Source of the DNA: Topomyia yanbarensis
Lineage: Eukaryota; Arthropoda; Insecta; Diptera; Culicidae
Assembly: GCF_030247195.1 (NCBI RefSeq)
Contig: NC_080672.1
Coordinates: forward strand, 95,428,113-95,492,112
Length of the DNA: 64,000 bases
Reading direction: 5' to 3'
The position numbers were made by a program, and so were the translations under genes. Position 1 is the stretch's first letter. Every line of letters begins with the position of its first letter. Below are positions 23,851 to 33,685 of the stretch, one piece after another. The notes under the pieces were generated by a model that saw only the letters and a list, made by a program, of their open reading frames with translations, was not told the origin of the DNA and searched no databases.

Positions 23851-25526
23851 CCCGACCAGAAGGATATAACACAATTATAACTCGTGCTGATATTTTGTTA
23901 CGAAAAATTTCCTATCAAATTTTGTTATAAAGTAGAAACCGTTAGGTGTTAAAATAACAATAATTCTAACAAAAAATTATCTACGAATATCACATTTATA
24001 ACAAACGTTGATAGCAATATAACACGATCATAACAACTTGAGATAGCTTAATTGACCCCAACGTAGCTTGTATTACTTATTGTATAATATCAACGATTTT
24101 AGCGTGCACGTATAAAAATAGAATACGAGGAAAATAAAGCATACATTAGGGCGCTTTTTGCTTTGGAGCAAAAAGCTTCATGCAGCAAAAGCTTTTATAG
24201 CATTGCCAAATGATTGCACCTGCTGGCTGATTGTTATTGTGAATATATGACACGCAGATTATTTATTTGTCGATTATTGCCGATTTGAACCTGGGTATTC
24301 TGAGTGTAATGGGGAAGTTTCCTGCATGAACCAACGATGTTGTTTTCGACTGATGTTTAATGTTAGCATAATATTCCACGCATCCGTCAAGGGCAAAACG
24401 ATTATAGATGCAGAAGACGTTTCTAGAACGCACACTTTGAACTTTGCAAAAGCCTAAGTGCTGTTTGTTTTCCTGGTGTTGTACTCTTTGTTTTTATTCA
24501 GTTCTACTCACTAATACAGCTGCCTATATGACGATAGACTGAATAGCTTTATAGTATCTTTGCAGATTAGAAAAGAGGGGCTATTTTTAGATTCTAAATA
24601 ATGCGCTTTGGCACTTCTCTTGTACGTTAACGTGTTTTACATGGTTTTTAGAAATAATGTCGATGCGACATGGTAACATTGAGTGGATATTTTACGTACA
24701 TTATTTTACGGAGAATACGACAAATCTTATTTAGGATTCCGCATAGATTCAAAGCAACAAATGAATTTTGAGGTTTCAAAATAAGTCTCTTTTGGGGATT
24801 TGTTATTGGCATTTTTGATATGGGGAAGACTACACAAACCAATAATATTTAAATCATTTGCCTCCTACTCGAAGTTATGTGTCATACGAGTGTCTCAGAA
24901 AATAGGCAATATCATCTCTTAAACCAAATGTAACTAAGTAAATCAATCAAGCACCTCACTGACAAGTTCTCCGACCACTTGCATATAAAACTTTTTTTTT
25001 TTTTATTTCGATTATAGAGGTTTTAACCTTAAGGTCATTCGCCTCTTCGGGTTAGAAAAATCTCTTATGAAAAATTTCTAACCCCATGTGCGGGGTCGGG
25101 ACTCGAACCCAGGTGCGCTGCGTACAAGGCAATCAATTTACCAAGTACGCTACGCCCACCCCCCATATAAAACTTGTTTATACTCAAAACGCAGAATTTT
25201 GGAAATCCAAATCAAAAAATTCGCTTTAAAAAGTTGAATTACTACGCATAAAAAGAGACTTCAGTGTATAAGCAAATAGACTGTCATTTGTGTAACCGTT
25301 AGCATTCAAAGATAATTGTGAAAGAATAATTAACTTACTGTAACATCATCGTTGTATGCGTACATTAATAACATATTATTGATCAAATGATAGCACCAGA
25401 AGATATAATCTTGATATTAGCTTTCTTGCATTCCTGGTCGGTATATCATAAAGATAACACAGAGAGTAATAAATATCAACATGAGATATATATTTGATAG
25501 CTTTCTGTTATGATGTTCTGATCGGG
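23851..25526. mobile_element. 1.7 kb TIR element, CCCGAYCAGAA ends
   Basis: It starts CCCGACCAGAAGGATATAAC and ends with the complement of CCCGATCAGAACATCATAAC. CA flanks both ends (23849-23850, 25527-25528) and occurs once in the restored LINE codons, so the duplication is two bases. The subterminal region is rich in ATAAC and GTTAT words. No transposase seen. A SINE is nested at 24994-25163. Superfamily not assigned. Confidence 0.8.
24994..25163 (-). mobile_element. tRNA-derived SINE (Feilai type), full length
   Basis: Minus strand: A box complement near 25142, B box complement GGACTCGAACC at 25099-25109, conserved tail CCCGAAGAGGCGAATGACC, ending in a T run on the plus strand. A 12-bp target duplication CATATAAAACTT lies at 24982-24993 and 25164-25175. 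It is nested in the TIR element, itself nested in the LINE. Confidence 0.9.
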
Positions 25527-25528
25527 CA

Positions 25529-25640
25529 GAGTCGATGTTACAGCCACGATAGGTCCTGACGTCAATAATGTCGGAGAAGTGCCGTCCATCGATCAGGACG
25601 TGGTCGATTTGCGATTCCGTCTGTAGCGGTGAGCATATTT
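25529..25640 (-). pseudogene. LINE endonuclease C-terminal fragment
   Basis: The minus strand reads TESQIDHVLIDGRHFSDIID, then VRTYRGCNIDS, where the insertion cuts it. This is the conserved SQIDHVL block at the end of the LINE endonuclease, with the I-D-H core intact. Upstream domain sequence is absent: similarity stops at ~25640, the 5' truncation point. Confidence 0.8.
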
Positions 25641-26064
25641 TGGAAAAAAATGGAAACTGCAAAAGTTATATTTAAAATTTGGTTTTTGTTATGAATTGTC
25701 GCTTGGTTGTATGTTTAAATTACTTTCACGGTGGACCATACAAAAATAATGTTTCGTTTTCATGATAAAATGTTGCACTTTACAAATCATTTCTATTATT
25801 TTAAATCATAGGTGGCGTGGCTCTAAATTGATTAAAATTCATCTAGATCTGAACATACCATTCAACTGAGAAAGACGCGCGTACGGCCGATCTCCTGGCC
25901 CAAGATCGAGCAATCTAGAAGTCTTCAATGCATTTAATCATGATTCGGAACACCGGAGTTTTTTGGCGACGACGGTTATGATGATGATATCGTGCTCCCC
26001 GTTTGACGCCATAAAAAGCCATTTCTGGACATCGACCGTAGCTCCGCATTAGGACATGCCTAGC
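25641..26064. other. Possible Transib remnant, otherwise nothing
   Basis: AACTGCAAAAGTTATAT at ~25655 resembles 16667 in the nested Transib-type element, and CACGGTGGACC at ~25729 resembles a Transib terminus, but no partner end was found. Confidence 0.25.
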
Positions 26065-26073
26065 ATGGTTCAT

Positions 26074-27249
26074 TAGAGTGGCCAGAAAAATGATGAATTT
26101 TTGAAAACTCAATCGGCCCACCCCTGAGTCGATTCCTAGTCCCACCAGGAGTACTTGCTCCAAATTTGAAGCAAATCGGACAAGTCTAGCTACCGGACAA
26201 ACGTGCCTGAAGTTTATATGGGATTTTTCTATAATTTACATGGAGAAAAAACACTAACTCGCATTTTCGCCGCTAGGTGGCACTGTATGCGTCGTATTAT
26301 CACTAAAAGTGAAAATAAGAAAGATAATTTATTTGCCTACAACTTTCTCGAAGACTGCTAGTGAATCCGGCTTTGTAAAAAGAAGTTATTAAACTTTTAA
26401 CTAAGTGATGTCTGAGTCAGTTTTGCATGGGGCCTAGCAGTACATGGTTGGGTATCAGTACTCGATTCCCACCAACTATACATTTTTGTGAGATAATGGT
26501 TAGATTTAGCTGTATAGTATATTCATAAGAATTGTAGAACATAATAGGAGTTATGTTTTGGTTATAAAATTTTAGTTCTACCTGTGACCGCATAGAAGGC
26601 GCCAACACTAACTTTTCATAGAAGTGAGATAGAATATCAAGATGTTCGGAAGAGTTATTTAAAAATTATTGATCTACAACTTTGTGGAAAACACCTAATC
26701 TCTATCTCTTTCCGTTGAAAAGTTTTTGTTGGCGCCCTCTATACGGTAAAATGTGGAACTAATATTTTCTAACAAAAACACTACTTGTATTACTTACTAT
26801 AAATCTTCTGAACATACTATTGACCTAAACCTAACCATTATTACACAAAAATGTTTAGTTCGTGCGTATCAAGTACTGACTGATCCACAACCATGCACCG
26901 CTAGGCCCCATGCAAAACTGACTCAGACATCACTTCGTTAAAAGTTTAATAACTTCTTTTAACAAAACCGGATTCAATAGCAGTCTTCGAGAAAGTTGTA
27001 GGCAATTAAATTATCTTTCTTATTTTCACTTACAGTGAAACGATGCACACAGTGCCACCTAGCGGCGAAAATGCGAGTTAGTGGGTTTTCTCCATAAAAA
27101 TTGTCGAAAAATCCCATACAAACTTCAGGCACGTTGGTCCGGTAGCTAGACTTGTCCGATTTGCTTTAAATTTGGAGCAAGTACTCCTGGTGGGACTAGG
27201 AATCGACTCAGGCATAGGTCGATAGGGGTCATTTTTTCCTGTCACTCTA
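26074..27249. mobile_element. Palindromic element with 9-bp target duplication
   Basis: It starts TAGAGTGGCCAG and ends with the complement of TAGAGTGACAGG. ATGGTTCAT lies at 26065-26073 and 27250-27258. The arms are ~550 bp each and nearly meet in the middle (CTGAGTCGATTCCTAGTCCC and complement). No coding content. A 9-bp duplication with long arms fits Mutator-like or Foldback-type elements. Arm sequence around CAAATCGGACAAG and TCGCCGCTAGGTGGC resembles 14020-14130 in the TAGGGTGAC element. Confidence 0.85.
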
Positions 27250-27905
27250 ATGGTTCATCCATCCAAAGGCATACTCGTAGTAGCACGGTTCTGTGGAACT
27301 CAAACTTCTGCTTCGAGAGACTTCGCAGCCGTGTGTTAGTGTACAGGACTAATCACTAATAATCGTTAATAATCCATGGTTGATGGGGCACAAATGCACT
27401 TCCAGTGGCTATTGAGATCAGTGCCTTACTTTCTGAACCACCAGACAAGGATAACCCGAAAGCGGCGGTAATATCGGCATAATTCAATATGTATAAACAG
27501 GAATTTACGCCACATACTATTACTAGGCAGATTTCTCCGATTTACCGTTAGGTCAACGGATACGTAGTCCATTAGTCGGTCGAGGTTTTATAGAAGTAAT
27601 AATTTCTTTGCCTGATCCATTTTTTCACCTACTAAATTTTTTTCAGTGGAGTACGTATACGTCATGTATTGATTTTTACTTAACCAACTCATTGAATTTG
27701 GCATAGTCATCACAATTCGATTTTGATTCGATTTAGAAAAACAGAAATTTCGAAATTATGAATGAATGTATATTTCGAGCAGTTTCGTTATGAGATCAGA
27801 GAAATTGTTAAATTACGTGTTGTTATCGTAAAGAAAACATAACCTAAGCCGTAAATCAAATCATGGTTATTTGAAACAGTTAAGATAGATCCTTAAAATA
27901 TAAAT

Positions 27906-28166
27906 AATTCTAGAGAAAATTTTCAATAGGACGTAAGTAACAATGAGAGATTGAGAGAGGTCTTTCTCTTCTGTTCATTACTCGGCCATTTCAACATTTA
28001 CTACTCTACTCTTTGCATAATATTGTAGTAAAAACCGTCGGCTTTCGATATGTACTGGAAAATTAGTACAAAGTGTTGTAATGACGTCGTAATAAACGAA
28101 AGAGAAAGTAAACAAAGAGAGGCTCTCAATGTTATTTACGTCCTATTGAAAATTTTCTCTAGAATT
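27906..28166. repeat. Inverted repeat, 44-bp arms
   Basis: Arms 27906-27949 and 28123-28166 (AATTCTAGAGAAAATTTTCA outermost) differ at two or three bases and enclose ~173 bp. Probably a small foldback element; no target duplication is clear. Confidence 0.8.
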
Positions 28167-30294
28167 AATCTACTAGTCCCTTACCTTGAAGATTTCCAAC
28201 TAAGCATGGAATCCGACAACGACAGTTTTGGCGTTCCATCCATAATGAAAGAATAAAACAAAACATATTCTGCCTATTGTCACCCGATATTCTTGCGGTA
28301 AGATTACAACCGTGACAGTCATCCAAAGTGATTTTGCTAATTATGGTGATCGACCGTAAAATTCACACTGCACACCTATGGTCCGTAACTGGATACGGTT
28401 GTCATCACGATTTCGGGCGCGGCTGATGGTTTCCCACAAATGGCCACAAGACTATCACACTTCATCTTACCCACGCTTCATTATGGTTATTAAAAGTGCT
28501 TCGAATGCGGCAATCAAAATTAATAGAGAAAAACATAAATTATACCCTCTGCAAAGCACTTCTCCTGTTGCCAGCTAGAAAACACACACACACCCATTCA
28601 CGCACTTGCACTAGAATTCCTGTGGCACCACTTACTCCACCTGAACCGCCCGCGTTTTCGGGTTCCCTTGCCCATTAGGATGACAACATTAGCACAGGCA
28701 AAGAGCAACAAAAATTATTATGTTTCATTTTTGAGATTCCATACTCCCCTACTTCAGTGTTTCTTTGCTCATTTCCTCGGTGTTGTATGGATTTCCACTC
28801 TATTTTCCCACCCACCCACGACAAGTGAAGCGAACCGTGGTAAGATCTTTCTTTTACGACCACCGTGCTTAGCGCGATCGTCAGTAGCATCTAGTACCGC
28901 ATCACCATAAATTCCGGCTGACGGACTATTCCGCGGGCCGTCCCAGCTCGAACAACGAAGCTCGCTGACTTACGCTAACAGGGGGAAACCAACAAAAGGC
29001 GGCTCGCCGGCAGTGGAATTCTTCAGTACAGTATGGAAGAAGTTTCATAAATTAAAATAAAAATCTCCCGACATGACATCTATCTCAATCTTTCGCGAGA
29101 TAAAATAAATTTATTGGCTCCAACGATGGCGCGACGACGGTCGGTGGCTGCACGGCACCGACAAACACTTGAGGAATGCTATTTTTGAGATTTTCTGGTG
29201 AGGTCTCTCGCTGGCTGCCATCAAACACCATTCTCACCCCCCTTGCATTTACCGGTTGATGTTTATCTTTTGTCCTCCTAACTCTTTGCTTTCACCGTAC
29301 CTACTAGCGTAGTACCAGCTGTCCGCTCTCGAATGGGGGAGGGGGAAGAATTGTTGATTTTGTCAAATAAATGGTTTTCTAAATTTCTCCTCAAAGCGAT
29401 TTAATGTCTGCTGAATGAGTTGCCGGATTAGCGGAACGAGTAATTGGCTCGCGCTGATGGTACTTACTGGTTTTTCTGAGTGCCGATTTGGCTTTTAATA
29501 GCATAGATGATTTGATAGCGGGAATGTCAGCGAGTAGTTGTGAAATTTAATGTTTTATTTGTCGGAGAATTTTCTTTCGTCTTCATAAATATCATCGACG
29601 TCGCTTTAACTTCTCTTAGCCAGTTAAACGTAACGATTAATAAATTAAGAAAAAAATAATCCACTCAATCTATACATACCGGCTGCAACATTTACGCTGA
29701 TTGGACAAAATGTATCCACCTCCATGAGATTTCTGTCTAGCCAAATTGGCAAAAAATTACACCCGGTCTGGATATCAATCAGTGTTATTTGGAAAAAGTT
29801 TCTCTTGATTGGATCGTCTTGCTTACGCTTGGCCCAGGCCCGTGCTATCGAAAGAGTGTTTGTAGACTTGAGAAAACAGATGTTGTTTAATGTTAGCTAA
29901 ATTTGTCGGTGTCCCACCACGCATCCCACTCGGTTTGAGAACTTTTACCATCGAAAACGAGTCACTTGTATGGGCTTGACACAGGCAAACCGTTGCTCAG
30001 AATGCGATGTTTTTATGTTTGTAAACTGGATTGAGCTCCATTTCGGAAGGAGGCCTATTGTTGAAAATCAAAAGTAGTATTTTCTTAAGCAAAAATTTCA
30101 GCGAATCGACTGCAGATAATCAGAATGGCAGCTCGCATCATGTGAACACATTTTACCCCAATTATTCCCATTCCTTAAGTTGGAATCTAAACCTCCATCC
30201 CACAGGGAAGCTGAACAAGTCCACGAATTTCGCATGACCTGGGAAATTGGCAGGTTCCAAATGAAACTGAACCGTCTCTATCCGATCATGAATA
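28167..30294. other. Unique-looking sequence, no gene recognised
   Basis: Contains relatively GC-rich stretches (28300-29470) with no transposon termini and no coding frame above 80 codons. A CA run lies near 28585. Possibly single-copy DNA. Confidence 0.35.
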
Positions 30295-30594
30295 GGGTAG
30301 ACGTGTCCTTATTCATTTATTTAGTTAATAACTCGACTTAGAGTGACTGGATTGCGCTTAAATAGCTATCATCATCTTTGCTACGTTCCAGGAAGCAGTA
30401 CAGTTAAAATTTTTGCCTGGACAATGTGAAATGCTCCCGCTTGAGCGAAGCAAAAATTCGAGTACAACGTACCCTTATTCATCCTGCCATTTAAGCAAAT
30501 GCGCTTAATAGAGATAGCAGATACTGCTCTAACTAACGTGTTCAAATGGGTGAGATGAATAGAGTAGCTAAGATAAATTAAGGAGCAGTAACCC
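30295..30594 (+). mobile_element. 300 bp MITE, intact copy
   Basis: Ends GGGTAGACGTG-CCTTATTC and the complement of GGGTTACTGCTCCTTAATT, with TA outside both (30293-30294, 30595-30596). It is the reference for the split copy at 4099-7191. Non-coding. Confidence 0.85.
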
Positions 30595-30613
30595 TATATA
30601 TTTTTCGATCATT

Positions 30614-31459
30614 TTGATGTTACCTAACATATATATCAAAACATATCGTAATCCTAAATTTACAAACTTAGACATCTTTTTGGAAAACTTGGCGACTAAA
30701 TTTCCTGGATATTTTCCAACAATTAGTCAACTAGACGACTTAGATGACATCGTGGATACGACAAATTCGTTCATAGTAGCATCCTACTTAGAAGCTTGTC
30801 CTCTTAGTTCTGTTAAATCGACTATTCGATTCGGACTCGGGGGCGTTAGCACGCACATTGGTTACCACTGAATCGGTCAAGTGGGCAGTTGACAGCTTTG
30901 CTCCATACAAATCATCCGGAAAAGATGAAATACTTCCCGTGCTGCTGCAAAACGGATTTGATATTCTCAAACATGTCTAGAAAAAGATAATACTTTCCAG
31001 TCTTGTTATACCGGGTATAACCCGAAAGCATGACGAGGAACAACTGGTAGATTTATTCTCAAAGGGGGATGCTCAAGCTATGAAGAAGCCAAGAGTGTTG
31101 GGCCTATCAGCTTAAGTTCTTTTCTTCTGAAAGCTTTGGAACGGATAATCGATCATCATATCAGGAACGTTAGTTTAGTTGAATATCCACTGTACAAAAT
31201 GCAATATACATATCCGTGTGGAAAATCCACGATCACTCTGCTTCACGATGTTCTTCACAACATTGGGAAGGCCTTCTCGCGCAAGCAATCTAGCTTGGAT
31301 GTATTCCTAGATATTGAAGGTGCTTTTGACAATGTGTCCTTCCAGTCTACTCTTGAAGCGACACGCGGCCATGGCATAGCTGCAAGTACCTCGGGTTGGA
31401 TAAACGCAATGCTTAGTAATCGCATTCTTTGCTCGTCACTGCGACATGATGAGATACGG
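30614..31459 (+). pseudogene. LINE RT N-terminal half
   Basis: Starts with RNPKFTNLD, LATKFPGYFPTIS and LDDLDDIVDTT, the leader usual before the RT of this LINE group, then shifts frame. VTTESVKWAVDSFAPYKSSG and VGPISLSSFLLKALERIIDH give RT motifs 1-2. LDIEGAFDNVSFQSTLEA is motif A with its catalytic Asp kept. LSNRILCSSLRHDEIR runs straight into the target duplication of the inserted Foldback-like element. Stops near 30975 and at least two frameshifts make it non-functional. Confidence 0.85.
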
Positions 31460-31477
31460 GTGCGCGACGTTTGGCTT

Positions 31478-31618
31478 AAATACGTTAGGCATAAGTACGT
31501 TAGGCATACATACGTTAGGCATACATACGTTAGGCATAAGTACATTAGGCATAATGTACGTTAGGCATAATGGACGATAGGCATAATGCACGTTAGGCAT
31601 AATGGACGATAGGCATAA
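31478..31618 (+). repeat. GTACGTTAGGCATA tandem array, left arm
   Basis: About nine units of 15-17 bases (TACGTTAGGCATAAG, later GACGATAGGCATAAT). Confidence 0.9.
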
Positions 31619-32286
31619 TTCACAAAAATATAAAAGTGAAAAAAAATACCATGCGACATATTTATCCCTTGCAACTGTAGGTTTTTTTCAATTTTTTCCG
31701 TGGACGTGATGAAGAAAGTATCCCTTGATTTAAGTCAACAGTTTGGTACAAGCACATTTCAAGCCTTTTATATGTATAACCAATACAGTTGTATCCAAAT
31801 ATTTAAAATAGCCAAATAATTGACATTAAGTGTTGGAACCTATGGAAACTTGCACTGTTTTGTACAGCATCAGCCTAAGACTACAAATTTTACGATTATG
31901 ACGATACCATTTTCGTTTCGGTACCCCGTCACGGTACACAAATGAACTCTCTCTCGTATCAGACAGTTTTCGTAGTTCTATTTTGATGGCCTCAAAAATA
32001 TAATCATTGAACTTAATAATATAGGAGATAATCAATATTGAAGCAGCAATATTCTTATATTCGTTGAATAAATAATAAAATGCATCATTCTTTCTTTCAT
32101 GAGCTGTTCTTCAAGAGCACATATTTTCTTCTTTGACAATTGCACCATACATGTATGTAAGAGCTAATCTAAGTTGATGTGCGTTATTCATACCTTAAGG
32201 GGTTATATACAAAGTTGTGGCGATAAAATGAGCTAAGTTTGTAATTTTTTAAATTTGAAAAAGCGAAAGACAGTTCGTTCGCAGTA

Positions 32287-32654
32287 CAGCAAGATTCCGT
32301 TTTTGGCATGCTTCATTTTTGGCAACAAAAAAGTTCCGTTTTTGGCAACATTGTTTTTGTTCATAATAAATCTTTTAAAAAATGCTCAATACACATTTTG
32401 TTATAATAGTGGATATCACTTGACTTTATTTCCAAACATAGGAGTCATATTTACTATATTCCATGGGGGCGGGCATAGCGTATAAAATTAAATTAGCTGA
32501 TTTTTTCACATATTCTAATATAATTAATGTTCTTGTAACGTTTGTGATGTCACAAATTGAAAATAAAAGCTTTTAAGGTAAGGTTCCATTTTTGGCACGG
32601 TTCCAGTTTTGGCAACTGAAAAAAAATATTGCTGCCAAAAACGGAATTCTACTG
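32287..32654. mobile_element. 368 bp TA-flanked MITE with iterated end motif
   Basis: Starts CAGCAAGATTCCGTTTTTGG and ends with the complement of CAGTAGAATTCCGTTTTTGG; TA lies outside both ends (32285-32286, 32655-32656). The TTCCGTTTTTGGCA-like motif recurs inside each end. A pogo/Tc1-group origin is plausible. Confidence 0.75.
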
Positions 32655-33136
32655 TACTATCAAAAAAATAGAACACAAGTTGAATTACATTTTTTTTTTA
32701 CAAAATTCAAAACTTTTTGAGCGACTTGGCGGAATGTCACAATTAATCTTCTTAAAACAGATGTGTTCCGTTTAATTTCACTATATTAATAATAATGAAA
32801 AACAATTGCTTTTCACCACCAATCAGATACTAGTATTTCAACTGTTACTTGTAGTTTTCTTGAGTGTTCAAATCAGTCTAAAGAAAATTGCTATTTTAGT
32901 TATTTGAAATTTATAGGTTTTACGTGGAGAAATTAACGCAAACTGAGTTTCTGCGTACCACGCATTCGGTCTTCTTCTTTTATTTGAGTTCAGATTTATT
33001 CAACTATATATGGTAGAATAAAATGTTGATCGAATTTGATCAGCGTCCAGAGTAATTCTACCATATCTAAAAAGTTCAAATATTTACGCTTTATCATTCT
33101 AGCCCATCACCGCCAAAAATTTACTTTCGCGATAAT

Positions 33137-33274
33137 TTATGCCTAACGCCCATTATGCAAATCGTCCATTATGCCTAACGTATATTATGCCTAACGTATT
33201 TATGTCTAACGTCCATCATGCCTAACATACGCATGCCAAACGTCCTTATGCCTAACGTATTTATGCCTAATGGG
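33137..33274 (-). repeat. GTACGTTAGGCATA tandem array, right arm
   Basis: About eight units in opposite orientation (TTATGCCTAACGTATT, TGCCTAACGTCC). Confidence 0.9.
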
Positions 33275-33293
33275 GTACACCCCTGAGATACGG

Positions 33294-33685
33294 AAGTTGA
33301 ATATTTGCGGTTGTCCTCAGGGTGCTGTTCTGTTACCTTTGTTATGGAACCTGGTTGCCGACAGCTTGTCGAAGAAACTCAATGAGCTTGGATTTGGCTT
33401 GTGCATGGCTTTCGGGTAGTGCAGACGAACTTTTGAAAAGAACTAAGGTTTCAAACCAAAATACATCGATTGGATTTACACGACAATTGTACGTCCAGTA
33501 GTGTCATACGGATGCCTTGTGTGGTGACAGAGGGGAGAGGTGATGACGGACCAGTCAAAGCTAAACCATCTGCAGAGAAAGTTTTCCTTACAGGACATTC
33601 CATGTGAAGATTCCCTCTCGAGAGGAGTGGTTGTCTGGCTATATGGAAAGACAACAACAAACGCAAGTGGTCTGTTACACTGGCG
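33294..33685 (+). pseudogene. LINE RT C-terminal half
   Basis: Continues the RT after the Foldback-like insertion: KLNICGCPQGAVLLPLLWN is motif B, then LVADSLSKKLNELGF. The catalytic F-A-D-D expected next is deleted; the frame reads CMAFG and stops at 33418. After a shift, YIDWIYTTIVRPVVSYGCLV, then a stop, then EVMTDQSKLNHLQRK is the thumb region. It ends at the Transib-like element's left target copy, TGGCG. Loss of the active-site motif alone would inactivate the enzyme. Confidence 0.85.

Larger units (their letters stand above)
21745..25640 (-). mobile_element. 5'-truncated non-LTR retrotransposon, split
   Basis: Read on the minus strand, the order is endonuclease tail (25640-25529), then linker and reverse transcriptase (23848-21772). 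The 1676-bp insertion 23851-25526 separates them. Joining at the shared CA restores an unbroken N-I-D-S-D-H-Y-L-V reading, typical of the end of an apurinic-type endonuclease domain. The element is 5' truncated and carries stops and frameshifts. Clade (RTE-like or Jockey-superfamily) is not certain. Confidence 0.85.
31460..33284. mobile_element. Foldback-like element, tandem-repeat arms, 9-bp TSD
   Basis: GAGATACGG occurs at 31451-31459 and 33285-33293 and once in the restored LINE codons (D-E-I-R-K-L-N-I-C-G-C-P-Q-G), so this is a 9-bp target duplication. Both arms consist of short repeats of ACGTTAGGCATAA in opposite orientation. That architecture and duplication length match the Foldback (FB) elements known from Drosophila. 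No protein is encoded; a smaller TA-flanked element is nested at 32287-32654. Confidence 0.8.

Noticed and set aside
25729..25740. CACGGTGGACC as another Transib end
   Set aside because: No inverted partner or 5-bp duplication was found; a single 11-base match is not enough.
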